Shown piece after piece: positions 11,900 through 22,744 of a DNA stretch of 58,727 nucleotides. The position numbers and the translations under genes were made by a program. Source of the stretch: an uncultured Pelagibacteraceae bacterium (GTDB lineage Bacteria; Pseudomonadota; Alphaproteobacteria; Pelagibacterales; Pelagibacteraceae); the NCBI GenBank assembly GCA_902597425.1, contig CACJXT010000003.1, forward strand, positions 1 to 58,727, read 5' to 3'. Within the stretch, counting starts at the first letter, position 1; every line of letters starts with the position of its first letter. The notes below the pieces were generated by a model that was not told where the DNA came from, did no database searches, and saw only the letters and a program-made list of their open reading frames with translations.

Positions 11900-13816
11900 T
11901 TAGTTTGATGGTGCTCTGTTTAAAGCAGCAAATTTTTTAAGAAATGTTTTTACTTCCATATTTTCCTGTTTATTAGAATCCAATCTTCTAATAGTTACCG
12001 TGTTACTGTCAACTTCTTTTTTTCCGCAAATCAATAAAAGTGGTATTTTCGCCATCGAATGTTCGCGAATTTTATAATTTAAATTGTGATTTTTCAAATC
12101 TACTTCAGAATTAATTCCAATATTATTGATTTTTTGATTGACTTCTTTTGCGTAAGTATCAAAATCTTCAGAAACTGGTATCACCATTACTTGTAGCGGG
12201 GCTATCCAAAAAGGAAGTTTGCCAGAATAATTTTCGATTAAAATTCCAATAAATCTTTCTAAAGATCCAAATAATGCTCTATGCAACATGACAGGAATTT
12301 TTTTACTACCATCTCTATCTACAAATGAAGCACCCAATCTCTCAGGCAAATTAAGATCAACCTGTAATGTTCCACATTGCCATTCTCTACCTATTGCATC
12401 TCTTAATACAAACTCAATTTTTGGCCCATAAAATGCGCCCTCTCCTTTATTGATGCTATATTCAAGTTTTGAAGCTTTAACTGCTTTTAATAAAGCTGCT
12501 TCTGATTTATCCCATACTTGATCTTCTCCAACTCTTACTTCGGGCCTGTCTGAATATTTTAGTATTACATTTTCAAATCCAAGATCCTTATAAATTTCTA
12601 AAATTAAATTTGTAACTGACAAACATTCTTCGGTAATTTGATCTTCAGTGCAAAATATATGGGCATCATCTTGAGTAAATGCTCTAACTCTTAATAATCC
12701 ATGTAAGGCACCAGAAGGTTCATATCTATGAACTTTTCCAAATTCTGACATTTTAAGTGGTAAATCCCTATAACTTTTTAATCCTTGATTATAAACTTGG
12801 ACGCAACCAGGACAATTCATTGGTTTTATAGCAAAAATTTTTTCATCTGGAGTTTCTGAAGTATACATATTTTCCCCAAATTTTTCCCAGTGGCCAGATT
12901 TTTCCCACAAGGATCTATCTAAGATTTCAGGTGTATTAATTTCTTTATATCCAGCTTGATCCTGTTTCTTTCTCATATAGGAGACAAGTTTTTGAAAAAG
13001 GCTCCATCCTTTTTCATGCCAAAATACTGATCCTGGACTTTCTTCTCTAAAATGAAATAAATCCATTTCTTTTCCTAATTTTCTATGGTCTCTTTTTTCG
13101 GCTTCTTCAATTCTTTTTAAGTATTCATCTAGTTCTTTTTGAGATGGCCAGGAAGTTCCATAAATTCTTTGTAACATTTCATTATTTGAATTTCCTCTCC
13201 AATAAGCTCCTGAAACTTTGGTAAGTTTAAAATACTTACCAATTTTACCAGTCGATGAAAGATGCGGACCCTTACAAAGATCATACCATTTACCATGATA
13301 ATACACGGAAACTTCTTGATCTTCTGGAATACTGTCTACTAATTCAACTTTATAATTTTCTCCAATTTTTTTATAATGTTCTTTTGCTTTTTTTCTTTCC
13401 CATACTTCTCTCTTTGTCGGCTCATCTTTCTCAATAATTTGTCTCATTTTTTTTTCGATTTTTTCTAGATCTTTAAGAGTAAATGGTTCTTTTCTTGAAA
13501 AATCATAATAAAAACCATCTTTAATTGCTGGACCAATTGCTATTTTAGTTCCGGGAAATAATTCTTGAACAGCCATTGCCATTATATGTGTAGTGTCATG
13601 CCTTATAGCATCTAATCCTTCGCTATCTTTAGGTGTTATTATTTTTACTGAAGAGTCGTTGTTTATTAAATAGCTTAAATCTTTTAACTCATCATCTACA
13701 GTCATTATTAAAGCCTGCTTAGATAGTGACTTGCTTATTTTTTCAGCTATTTCTTTACCTGATACTGCTTTATTAAATTCTAAAGTTTTACCATCAGGTA
13801 ATTTAATTATTGGCAT
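11900..13816 (-). CDS. thrS: Threonyl-tRNA synthetase
   Basis: 638 aa; TGS domain, 'RHDTTHIMAMAVQELFPGTKIAIGPAIKDGFYYDF', class II motifs 'MNCPGCVQVY', 'RVRAFTQDDAHIFC'. Confidence 0.97.
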   Translation of the reverse strand: MPIIKLPDGKTLEFNKAVSGKEIAEKISKSLSKQALIMTVDDELKDLSYLINNDSSVKIITPKDSEGLDAIRHDTTHIMAMAVQELFPGTKIAIGPAIKDGFYYDFSRKEPFTLKDLEKIEKKMRQIIEKDEPTKREVWERKKAKEHYKKIGENYKVELVDSIPEDQEVSVYYHGKWYDLCKGPHLSSTGKIGKYFKLTKVSGAYWRGNSNNEMLQRIYGTSWPSQKELDEYLKRIEEAEKRDHRKLGKEMDLFHFREESPGSVFWHEKGWSLFQKLVSYMRKKQDQAGYKEINTPEILDRSLWEKSGHWEKFGENMYTSETPDEKIFAIKPMNCPGCVQVYNQGLKSYRDLPLKMSEFGKVHRYEPSGALHGLLRVRAFTQDDAHIFCTEDQITEECLSVTNLILEIYKDLGFENVILKYSDRPEVRVGEDQVWDKSEAALLKAVKASKLEYSINKGEGAFYGPKIEFVLRDAIGREWQCGTLQVDLNLPERLGASFVDRDGSKKIPVMLHRALFGSLERFIGILIENYSGKLPFWIAPLQVMVIPVSEDFDTYAKEVNQKINNIGINSEVDLKNHNLNYKIREHSMAKIPLLLICGKKEVDSNTVTIRRLDSNKQENMEVKTFLKKFAALNRAPSN

Positions 13817-14971
13817 TTATTTTATTAATTTTTTATATTCTGAATAAGTAGAAAAACACATTTTTTCAATGTTAAATTTTTTTATTACATTTTTTCTACC
13901 CTCATTACCCATAATTTTCAATGTAGTATCATCTAATTTTAATGCTTCTATAATTTTTTGACTTAAAGACTCTGGTTTTCCTGACTCAAATAATAAGCCA
14001 GTCTTGTCATTAATGATCGTTTCATTAGATCCTCCAATATTGCTTGCTATAATTAGTTTTTCCATTGATTGAGCTTCTACCGAAACTCTTCCAAAGGCTT
14101 CTGGTTCAATTGATGATGAAACTACTATATCAGAAATTTTATACGCTAATGGCATATGTTTGCAGTGATCAACAAATTTAACTTGTTTATTTAACCTATG
14201 TTGTTCTACAAGTCTAAAAAGTTTTTTCTTATAAACATCTCTTCCTTGTGCATCCCCTAAAATTACAGCATTAAATACTTCTTGTTTTAATTCTCTATTT
14301 ACAAGATTAAGAGCTTCAATAAAAATTTCTTGTCCCTTCCAAGAAGTTAATCTCCCAGGAAGCAATATTAATTTTTTATCTTTTTCAATATTCCATTGTA
14401 AAATTAATTTTTTTTCTTCATTCTCTTTGATTTTTTTTGAATCAAAATAATCAACATTAATTCCTCTAAAAATAACCAAAAACTTTTTTTGCTCATTCAA
14501 ATATTTTGAATAATTTTCACTAATATGTGAAAAAATAAAATTTGATCCAGCTATCAATAAATCTGACCTTACCATTACTGAATTATAAAATTTTTTAATA
14601 GAACTATTAAAATTATAAGTTCCATGAAATGTAGTTACAAATTTTCTTCTAGTAATTTTTGTAGCAAATAAACATGACCAAGCAGGTGCTCTACTTCTTG
14701 CATGAACAATTGAAATATTAAAAAACAAAATGATAAAAATTAAAATTAACGAATTAAGAAAAATTAAAATCGGATTCTTAAGATGAACAGGAAGTCTAAT
14801 TACTGTTACTTTTTTTTTATTTACATATTTAAGTAATGAGCCACCACTTGTAACTATATAAGAAGAACAGTTATTTTCTGGTAAATAATGAGCTAAATCG
14901 TAACAACCAATCTCTGCTCCTCCATAACCCAATTTTGGAATAACTTGTAAAACTTTTATTTTAGATGACAT
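13817..14971 (-). CDS. GT4-like glycosyltransferase
   Basis: 384 aa; 'LQVIPKLGYGGAEIGCYDLA', 'LLPGRLTSWKGQEIFIEAL', 'VSSSIEPEAFGRVSVEAQSM'. Abuts thrS. Confidence 0.88.
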   Translation of the reverse strand: MSSKIKVLQVIPKLGYGGAEIGCYDLAHYLPENNCSSYIVTSGGSLLKYVNKKKVTVIRLPVHLKNPILIFLNSLILIFIILFFNISIVHARSRAPAWSCLFATKITRRKFVTTFHGTYNFNSSIKKFYNSVMVRSDLLIAGSNFIFSHISENYSKYLNEQKKFLVIFRGINVDYFDSKKIKENEEKKLILQWNIEKDKKLILLPGRLTSWKGQEIFIEALNLVNRELKQEVFNAVILGDAQGRDVYKKKLFRLVEQHRLNKQVKFVDHCKHMPLAYKISDIVVSSSIEPEAFGRVSVEAQSMEKLIIASNIGGSNETIINDKTGLLFESGKPESLSQKIIEALKLDDTTLKIMGNEGRKNVIKKFNIEKMCFSTYSEYKKLIK

Positions 14972-15013
14972 TTGGTAGAACTATATAATAAGAGATTAAT
15001 GTAATAAACTTTA

Positions 15014-15769
15014 ATGAATAAATTTAAATACTTAAAAATATCAAATAATAAAAAAATTAGATATTTAACCAATTATTATAAGGAAAATCTCTATATTGTT
15101 TTTCTTCCTGGATTTATGTCTGATTTGGAAGGTGATAAGCCCAAAGCTTTTTACAAATATTGCAAAAAAAGAAAACTAGGATTTCTTGGTTTGGAATATT
15201 CAGGTCATGGTAAATCTTCAGGAAAATTTACCAACGGTAATATCAGTAAATGGACTAATGAAATTCAAATAACAATAAAAAAAATTGTAAAAAAAAACAA
15301 TTTTATTTTAGTAGGTTCGAGTATGGGTTCTTGGTTATCATTAAATCAATTTAAATATTTTAAAAAGCAAATTAAAGGATTTTTGGGTATTGGTTCAGCA
15401 CCTGAATTTTTAGAAAGATTAATGTGGAAAAAATTTACAAAAAAAATGAAAAAAGAAACTATTAAAAAAGGAATATACAATTTAAAGCATGGTGATTATG
15501 AATATCCTATTTCCTATCAACTAATAAAAGATGGGAGAAAAAATAAGATATTAAATAAAAAGTTTACATCAAAAATCTATACAACTATGATTCATGGAAG
15601 TAAAGATGAGGTAGTTCCAATTATTTACTCAAGAAAAATTCTCAAATTATTTGATGGAGCTAAAAAAAAAATTATAATAATTAAAAATGGAGACCATAGT
15701 CTATCTAATAAAAAAAACCTTAAGAAAATTACTTTAGAATTAAATAAGATTGTTTCTAATGTGATTTAA
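15014..15769 (+). CDS. Alpha/beta hydrolase
   Basis: 251 aa; 'YIVFLPGFMSDLEGDKPKAF', nucleophile elbow 'LVGSSMGSWLSL', C-terminal 'NGDHSLSN'. Confidence 0.8.
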   Translation: MNKFKYLKISNNKKIRYLTNYYKENLYIVFLPGFMSDLEGDKPKAFYKYCKKRKLGFLGLEYSGHGKSSGKFTNGNISKWTNEIQITIKKIVKKNNFILVGSSMGSWLSLNQFKYFKKQIKGFLGIGSAPEFLERLMWKKFTKKMKKETIKKGIYNLKHGDYEYPISYQLIKDGRKNKILNKKFTSKIYTTMIHGSKDEVVPIIYSRKILKLFDGAKKKIIIIKNGDHSLSNKKNLKKITLELNKIVSNVI

Positions 15770-16615
15770 TCCTTCTATATAAGTTGGAAACTTTAGATTA
15801 TAATTAAAAAAACTTTTCATTTTTTTATTACTCACTTTTTTAGAATCTTTATAAAAATTTTTTAGCATTTCACTTTCAATGTCCTTAATCTCAACAGTTT
15901 TTAATTTGTTAATATCTAGAATTTTAGCACCATACAATGTTACTTCTTCTGAAGAAGAAGGTTTATCATCGGAAATATTGTATATTTCATTAGTTTTAAA
16001 ATTTGACAAGGATTTAAATAAAATGTTTGCAATATCTTCAACGTAAATTCTTGAAAAAAAATGATCTTTTTTCTTTATTATATTTGTGTTTCCAGATTTT
16101 AATCTAACTAATATATTTCTTTCTTTTGAATAAATTCCAGACAATCTAAATATCTGTAATGGTATTTTTTTTTTTTTTGCGAATGTTAACCAAGATTTTT
16201 CTGATGCGAGTCTATCCAGTCCATTTTTAGATGTTGGATTAGTTTTGCTTAGTTCATTTACCCATTTTCCTTGATGATCTCCATAAACACTTGTTGCAGA
16301 TAAATAAGTAATCCATTTAGGATTGCATTCTTGTATTATTTTTTCAAAATTTTTAATAACTATATCTGATCCATTAATTGGTGGTATTGAAATTAAAAAA
16401 TGATCCGATTTTTTAAGTTTATTGATTAAATTTTTATCAAAAGTGTCACCAATTAATTGAAAGTTATTATAGGTTATTTTATCAATTTTTTTTATTTGTG
16501 TTTTTTCTCTAGAAGTAACTGATAAGTTTACATTAAATTTTTCCAAATTAATTTTTTTTATAAAATTTTTTGCCACCTGACCAAACCCAAAACAGAAAAT
16601 GTTTATATTTTTCAT
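15740..16615 (-). CDS. NAD-dependent epimerase/dehydratase (YeeZ-like SDR)
   Basis: 291 aa; 'NIFCFGFGQVAKNFIKKI', 'WITYLSATSVYGDHQGKWVNE', 'LQIFRLSGIYSKERNI'. Confidence 0.8.
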   Translation of the reverse strand: MKNINIFCFGFGQVAKNFIKKINLEKFNVNLSVTSREKTQIKKIDKITYNNFQLIGDTFDKNLINKLKKSDHFLISIPPINGSDIVIKNFEKIIQECNPKWITYLSATSVYGDHQGKWVNELSKTNPTSKNGLDRLASEKSWLTFAKKKKIPLQIFRLSGIYSKERNILVRLKSGNTNIIKKKDHFFSRIYVEDIANILFKSLSNFKTNEIYNISDDKPSSSEEVTLYGAKILDINKLKTVEIKDIESEMLKNFYKDSKKVSNKKMKSFFNYNLKFPTYIEGLNHIRNNLI

Positions 16616-16616
16616 T

Positions 16617-19600
16617 TTAACTTACTTCTTGAACAATAGGGTCTTCTGTAAGTGGATTTGCTAACTTATTAATCATTTCTTTTGGACAAACCTGAACAAA
16701 ATTCAAAATTTCTTTGTCAAAATTATCAATTATTTTTTTTGATAACATAGAATTTGTTTCTTTATAATGTTCTTCTATTAAAATTTTCAGATAATTGTTC
16801 CAATATTTAGTTTCGATTTTTTGCCATATAACTGTCTCTGGATTTACAGACTTTTCAAAATCTGAAGTTATATCATAAATAAAAGCCATCCCTCCTGTCA
16901 TTCCAGCTGCAAAGTTATCTCCTACTTTACCTAAAATAACGACTGTGCCTCCAGTCATATATTCACATCCATTGGAATCGCAACCTTCAATCACTGAAAT
17001 AGCTCCTGAATTTCTTACAGCAAATCTTTCTCCAGCTTTTCCTGATGCAAATAATTTTCCTGAAGTTGCACCATATAATACAGTATTTCCTATAATTGTA
17101 TTTTCTTCACTTTTTAAATTACTTCCTATTGGTGGATGAATTACTAATTTAGCACCTGACAATCCTTTACCAACATAATCATTTGCATCTCCAAATATTT
17201 TTAATTTTAATCCTTCAATTGCAAATGCACCAAAGGATTGACCAGCTGAACCAAAAAAATCAATAGAAATAAAATCCTCTTGAAGTTTTCTCTTATTAAA
17301 TTTCTTATAAATATAGTGTGAAAGTCTAGTACCAACTGCTCTATGAATATTTTTTATGTCATACAAATGATGTATTTTCTTTTCATTATTAAATTTTTCT
17401 TTTACATCTTTATAAATTTGCTCATCCAAAGTATCAGGTACTTCGTTTATAATTTTTTTTTCACAATATCTTTTATTTTCACCAGGATCAGCTTGAACAA
17501 ACAATGGATTTAAATCAAGGTCGTCAAGACTTTCTGATCCTTTACTTACCTGTCTTAATAAATCAGTTCTACCAATAATTTCATTTAACGATTTAAAACC
17601 TAAACCTGCTAAAATCTCTCTTACCTCTTCAGCAATAAAATTAAATAAATTAACTACTTTTTCTGGTGTGCCTGTAAATTTTTCTCTGAGTTTTTCATCT
17701 TGAGTACATACTCCTACTGGACATGTGTTTGAATGACATTGTCTTACTAATATACAACCCATTGCTACAAGTGATGTAGTTCCAATTCCAAATTCTTCTG
17801 CCCCCATCATTGCTGCAATTACAATATCTCTTCCTGTTTTTATCCCACCATCTGTTCTTAAAGTTACACGATGTCTTAAATTATTTAATGTTAATATTTG
17901 ATTAGCTTCTGTAAGTCCCATCTCCCAAGGTATACCAACATATTTTATGCTTGTCTGAGGGCTTGCTCCCGTACCTCCAGAATGGCCAGAAATTAAAATA
18001 ATATCAGCTTTTGCTTTTGCAACACCGGCAGCAATTGTCCCAACTCCACTTGATGCAACCAATTTTACTCCAACACGAGCTTTTGGATTAACTTGTTTTA
18101 AATCATAAATTAATTGCGCAAGATCTTCTATTGAATAAATATCATGATGAGGTGGGGGAGAAATAAGTGTAACTCCAGGAGTTGAATACCTTAATTTTGC
18201 TATGTCTTTTGTAACTTTAAAACCTGGTAACTGTCCTCCTTCTCCTGGTTTTGCACCTTGTGCTATTTTTATTTCTATTTCATTACAATTGTTCAAATAA
18301 TCAATTGTGACACCAAATCTAGCTGAGGCTATCTGTTTTACTCTGGAGTTCGAACTATCTCCATTCTCTAAAACATTAAATCTTTTTGAATCTTCTCCTC
18401 CTTCGCCACTGCAAGAAGCTCCATTAATTCTATTCATGCCAATTGCAAGTGTTTCATGTGCCTCTTTCGATAACGCTCCATGAGACATACTTCCACTACC
18501 AAATCTTTTTAATATTTCTGCTTTATCTTCGACTTGTGAAATATCTATTGGCTTATTTTTATAATTCTTTTTAAAACCTATTAAATCTCTGAGATTAATT
18601 GGTGGCAAATCATAAATTGATTTTGCGTATTTTTTATAAGTTTCATATGAATTATTTGTAACAGCATGCTGTAACATATGAATTAAATTTCCTTGATACT
18701 GATGTGTTTCACCATTTTTTCTATATTTATAAATGCCGCCAATTGGCAAAACGCTAATGTTTTCTTTAAATGCTTGCTTGTGGATTTCTCTGATTTTTTT
18801 TTCAATTCCAATCATACCTATTCCAGAAATTTTTGATGTAATTCCTGGAAAAAATTCAGATACAATTGTTCTGCTTAATCCAACAGTTTCAAAATTACCT
18901 CCCCCTCTGTATGAACTTAACACTGAAATTCCCATCTTAGACATAATTTTTAACAAACCGTTATTTACTGTTTCAATATAACGCTTAACACATTCATCTA
19001 TAGTGAATTTGCTGAATAATTTTTTTTCATATCTTTGATGTATTGTATCTAATGCTAAATATGGATTTATTGTTGTGGCTCCAGCTCCTAATAAAGTAGC
19101 ATATGAATGAGTATCTAATGCTTCACCAGTTTGGATGTTAAGAGACACATAACCTCTTAATCTTTTTTTAATTAAGTAAGAATTAATTGCTCCAACTGCT
19201 AAAAGCATTGGAATAGGTATATTATTTTCATTTAAATTTTTATCAGTTAAAATTATTTGTTTTATACCTTCTCTAACAGCTATCTCTGATAAATTAACAA
19301 TACTATTTAAAGCTTTTTTTAATGTAGAATCTTTTTCAAATGTGCAGTCAATAATAATAAAACTTTTCTCAAAATATTCTTTAAATTTTAAAAACTGCGA
19401 ATTTGATAATATTGGACTATCCAAAACATAAATATTTTCTTTAGTTAAATTACTAAAATCTAAAATATTTCCCATATTTCCAAATCTGGTTTTTAAACTC
19501 ATAACTTTATTCTCTCTTAAAGAATCAATTGGTGGATTAGTAACTTGACTAAAATTCTGTCTAAAATAATGGTTAAGTGGTCTATATCTATCTGATAAAA

Positions 19601-21122
19601 CAGCAATAGGAGTATCATCACCCATAGAACCAGTGGCTTCTTTGGAATCTTCTACCATTGGATGTAAAATTAATTCTAAATCTTCAATAGTTAGTCCAAA
19701 AACATATTGTCTTTTTCTTAATTCTTCTCCAAAAAAAAATCTTTTTTCATTTTTAACATAAAATTTTTTATCAAGATTAATAATTTGATTATTGAAATGC
19801 TTGTATTCTTTTGCAAGGTAATTTTTAATTTCAGCATTATGATAGACCCTACCTTTATCTAATCTTATACCTATTATCTGTCCTGGTCCCAATCTACCTT
19901 TGCTTACAATCTTATTTTCTTCCAAAGATACCATTCCGGTTTCAGATCCAGCAAAAAGAAGTTTATCATTTGTAACAATATACCTTAAAGGCCTTAATCC
20001 ATTTCTATCATTTGCAGCAATAATCCACTCATTATCTGTTGCAGCAATAGCTGCAGGTCCATCCCAAGGTTCAATAGTGCTATTTAAAAAATTAAATAGT
20101 TGCTGCTGGTTTCTTGACAATGTCTTGCTTTTTTTTGACCAAGCATCTGGAATCAACATTAATTTCGCCAATGGTGCAGATTGTCCAGAACGATTTAACA
20201 ATTCAAAAACATTGTCTAGTGCAGCCGAGTCTGAGTTGCCTGAATTTATTACCGGTTTTAGATTTTCTATTTCTTTAAACAAGTCGCTACCCATTTCCTC
20301 CTCATGAACTTTCATCCAATTAATATTGCCTTTTAATGTATTTATTTCTCCATTATGTGCCAAAACTCTAAATGGCTGTGCTAGATCCCAGCTTGGAAAA
20401 GTGTTTGTAGAATACCTTTGATGAAAAATTGCAAATCTAGAAATAAATCTTTTATCTTGTAAATCAGGATAAAAATCTGACAATGTTTCAGCAAGAAACA
20501 TGCCTTTATAAATTATCGATTTTGAACTAAACGAAGGTATATAAAAATCTTTTAATTGAGAATTTAAAGCTTTTTTTTCTATTATTCTTCTAATTATATA
20601 AAGTTGCCTCTCAAGTTCTTTGTGCTTAACGTTTCTGTCTTTTGACTTAAAGATAACTTGAACTATTTCTGGTCTTGTTAATTCTGCTTTGAGACCAAGT
20701 ACGCTAGTATTGATTGGAACTTGTCTCCACCTATAAATATAAAAATTATTGCTTAAAAGCTCTGCTTCAATCAATGTTTTACATTTTTCTTGAGAGTTAT
20801 AGTCATTACGAGGCAAAAAAATCATTCCAACACAAACTTCTCCACCATCATATTGACGGCCATAATTTTCTATTTTTTCTTTAAAAAAATCTTTTGGAAT
20901 TTCCACATGAATTCCAGCACCATCACCAGTTTTTCCATCAGCATCTACTGCTCCACGGTGCCAAACGGCCTTTAGTGCTTCAATCCCATACTCAACAATT
21001 TTTCTAGATTTTTTTCCTTCAGTAGAAGCCACAAATCCAACACCACATGCATCATGTTCCATATTAGGATTGTAAACTTTGCTATTAATTAGTTTATTTA
21101 AATTTTTTTTATAAAGTTTCAT
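16617..21122 (-). CDS. gltB: Glutamate synthase large subunit
   Basis: 1501 aa; glutaminase N-terminus 'HDACGVGFVAS', FMN domain 'LISGHSGGTGASPQTSIKYVG', 'CHSNTCPVGVCTQD', C-terminal GXGXG repeats. Confidence 0.97.
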   Translation of the reverse strand: MKLYKKNLNKLINSKVYNPNMEHDACGVGFVASTEGKKSRKIVEYGIEALKAVWHRGAVDADGKTGDGAGIHVEIPKDFFKEKIENYGRQYDGGEVCVGMIFLPRNDYNSQEKCKTLIEAELLSNNFYIYRWRQVPINTSVLGLKAELTRPEIVQVIFKSKDRNVKHKELERQLYIIRRIIEKKALNSQLKDFYIPSFSSKSIIYKGMFLAETLSDFYPDLQDKRFISRFAIFHQRYSTNTFPSWDLAQPFRVLAHNGEINTLKGNINWMKVHEEEMGSDLFKEIENLKPVINSGNSDSAALDNVFELLNRSGQSAPLAKLMLIPDAWSKKSKTLSRNQQQLFNFLNSTIEPWDGPAAIAATDNEWIIAANDRNGLRPLRYIVTNDKLLFAGSETGMVSLEENKIVSKGRLGPGQIIGIRLDKGRVYHNAEIKNYLAKEYKHFNNQIINLDKKFYVKNEKRFFFGEELRKRQYVFGLTIEDLELILHPMVEDSKEATGSMGDDTPIAVLSDRYRPLNHYFRQNFSQVTNPPIDSLRENKVMSLKTRFGNMGNILDFSNLTKENIYVLDSPILSNSQFLKFKEYFEKSFIIIDCTFEKDSTLKKALNSIVNLSEIAVREGIKQIILTDKNLNENNIPIPMLLAVGAINSYLIKKRLRGYVSLNIQTGEALDTHSYATLLGAGATTINPYLALDTIHQRYEKKLFSKFTIDECVKRYIETVNNGLLKIMSKMGISVLSSYRGGGNFETVGLSRTIVSEFFPGITSKISGIGMIGIEKKIREIHKQAFKENISVLPIGGIYKYRKNGETHQYQGNLIHMLQHAVTNNSYETYKKYAKSIYDLPPINLRDLIGFKKNYKNKPIDISQVEDKAEILKRFGSGSMSHGALSKEAHETLAIGMNRINGASCSGEGGEDSKRFNVLENGDSSNSRVKQIASARFGVTIDYLNNCNEIEIKIAQGAKPGEGGQLPGFKVTKDIAKLRYSTPGVTLISPPPHHDIYSIEDLAQLIYDLKQVNPKARVGVKLVASSGVGTIAAGVAKAKADIILISGHSGGTGASPQTSIKYVGIPWEMGLTEANQILTLNNLRHRVTLRTDGGIKTGRDIVIAAMMGAEEFGIGTTSLVAMGCILVRQCHSNTCPVGVCTQDEKLREKFTGTPEKVVNLFNFIAEEVREILAGLGFKSLNEIIGRTDLLRQVSKGSESLDDLDLNPLFVQADPGENKRYCEKKIINEVPDTLDEQIYKDVKEKFNNEKKIHHLYDIKNIHRAVGTRLSHYIYKKFNKRKLQEDFISIDFFGSAGQSFGAFAIEGLKLKIFGDANDYVGKGLSGAKLVIHPPIGSNLKSEENTIIGNTVLYGATSGKLFASGKAGERFAVRNSGAISVIEGCDSNGCEYMTGGTVVILGKVGDNFAAGMTGGMAFIYDITSDFEKSVNPETVIWQKIETKYWNNYLKILIEEHYKETNSMLSKKIIDNFDKEILNFVQVCPKEMINKLANPLTEDPIVQEVS

Positions 21123-21128
21123 ATTATT

Positions 21129-22568
21129 CTAAGCAGCCTTAATTTTTTTCAATAATTTTTTTTTTAAATATTTTTCAATTGAAATAGCAGCATCTCTACC
21201 ATCCTTAATAGCCCAAACTACCAATGAGGCGCCTCTTATAATATCTCCAGCTGCAAACACACCTTGTAAATTTGTTTCCATAGTATCAAAATCAGTTTTT
21301 AATGTTCCCCATTTAGTAACCCGCAAATCTTCAGATCCAAATAATTTTGGCAAATTTTCTGGATCAAAACCTAGAGCTTTTATGACCATATCTGCTTTTA
21401 AATTGAATTCAGAACCTTTTTGAATTTCTGGCTTTTTTCTTCCACTTTCATCAGGATCACCTAGTTTAATTTTATTAACAATTAAACTTTCTACTTTATT
21501 TGTGCCTAAAAATTCTTTTGGGCTTGAAAGCCAAATAAATTCAACTCCTTCTTCTTCTGCATTTGCAACTTCTCTTGCTGAACCTGGCATATTTTCCCTG
21601 TCTCTTCTATAAAGACACTTAATAGAATTTGCATTTTGTCTAACAGATGTTCTAACACAATCCATTGCTGTATCGCCTCCACCAATAACTACTACATCTT
21701 TTTTTTCACTGTTTAGTATTCCTCGATCAAATAATTCTACCTTGTCTCCTAAACCTTTCCTATTTGAAGCAGTTAAAAAATCCATTGCAGGAAAAATATT
21801 ATTTAATTTGCCTCCTGATATTTCTATTTCTCTTGGTTTATAGACTCCAGTTGCAATTAGTATTGCATCATGTTTTTCTCTTAATTGATCTAATGATGAG
21901 TCTTTACCAACTTCAAAATTTCGAACAAACTTTATTCCACTTTCTTCTAGAATTTTTGTTCTTCTTTCAACAACATATTTTTCAAGTTTAAAGTTTGGAA
22001 TTCCATAAATTAATAATCCGCCTGATCTATCGTACCTATCATATATTGTGATTTGATAACCTTGTTTTCTTAATTGTTCTGCGCAAGCCAATCCTGCAGG
22101 ACCTGCACCTATTATTCCAACATTTTGTTTTTTTTCATTTTCAAAGTGAATTGGCTTAATCCATCCTTGTTTCCAAGCATTTTCAGTAATATATTTTTCT
22201 ACAGAACCTATTGTTACTGTTCCATGGCCAGACTGTTCTATGACGCAATTTCCTTCACATAATCTATCTTGAGGACAAATTCTTCCACACACTTCTGGCA
22301 TATTATTTGTGCTTTGAGCTAATTCATAAGCTTCTTGCAACCTTCCTTCTGCAGTTAGTTTTAGCCAGTCTGGAATATTGTTACTTAATGGACAATGAAT
22401 CTGACAGAAGGGAACTCCACATTGTGAACATCTGCTTGATTGTTCCGATGCTTTTTCGTGAATATATTCCCCATAAATTTCATTGAAATCATCTCTCCTG
22501 TTTATAGCTTCTCTTTTAGGTGGGTTTTGTTGACCTATATTCGTAAATTTCAGCATTTTTTCTGACAT
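21129..22568 (-). CDS. gltD: Glutamate synthase small subunit
   Basis: 479 aa; 'RCSQCGVPFCQIHCPLSNNIPDWL', 'CGRICPQDRLCEGNCV', FAD 'VGIIGAGPAGLACAEQL'. Confidence 0.96.
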   Translation of the reverse strand: MSEKMLKFTNIGQQNPPKREAINRRDDFNEIYGEYIHEKASEQSSRCSQCGVPFCQIHCPLSNNIPDWLKLTAEGRLQEAYELAQSTNNMPEVCGRICPQDRLCEGNCVIEQSGHGTVTIGSVEKYITENAWKQGWIKPIHFENEKKQNVGIIGAGPAGLACAEQLRKQGYQITIYDRYDRSGGLLIYGIPNFKLEKYVVERRTKILEESGIKFVRNFEVGKDSSLDQLREKHDAILIATGVYKPREIEISGGKLNNIFPAMDFLTASNRKGLGDKVELFDRGILNSEKKDVVVIGGGDTAMDCVRTSVRQNANSIKCLYRRDRENMPGSAREVANAEEEGVEFIWLSSPKEFLGTNKVESLIVNKIKLGDPDESGRKKPEIQKGSEFNLKADMVIKALGFDPENLPKLFGSEDLRVTKWGTLKTDFDTMETNLQGVFAAGDIIRGASLVVWAIKDGRDAAISIEKYLKKKLLKKIKAA

Positions 22569-22744
22569 AGTGATAGAAACTTACATTATATTTACACCAA
22601 ATAAACAATAACTAGGTCATAATTATTGACCTTATTTCGAAATTTGTCAGTATTTTAGTACTTTTTGACATATATACATGCCTGTTATGCACTAAATTAT
22701 ATTAAGAATTAGACACAATTTTACGTTATTTATAAATAATCTCA

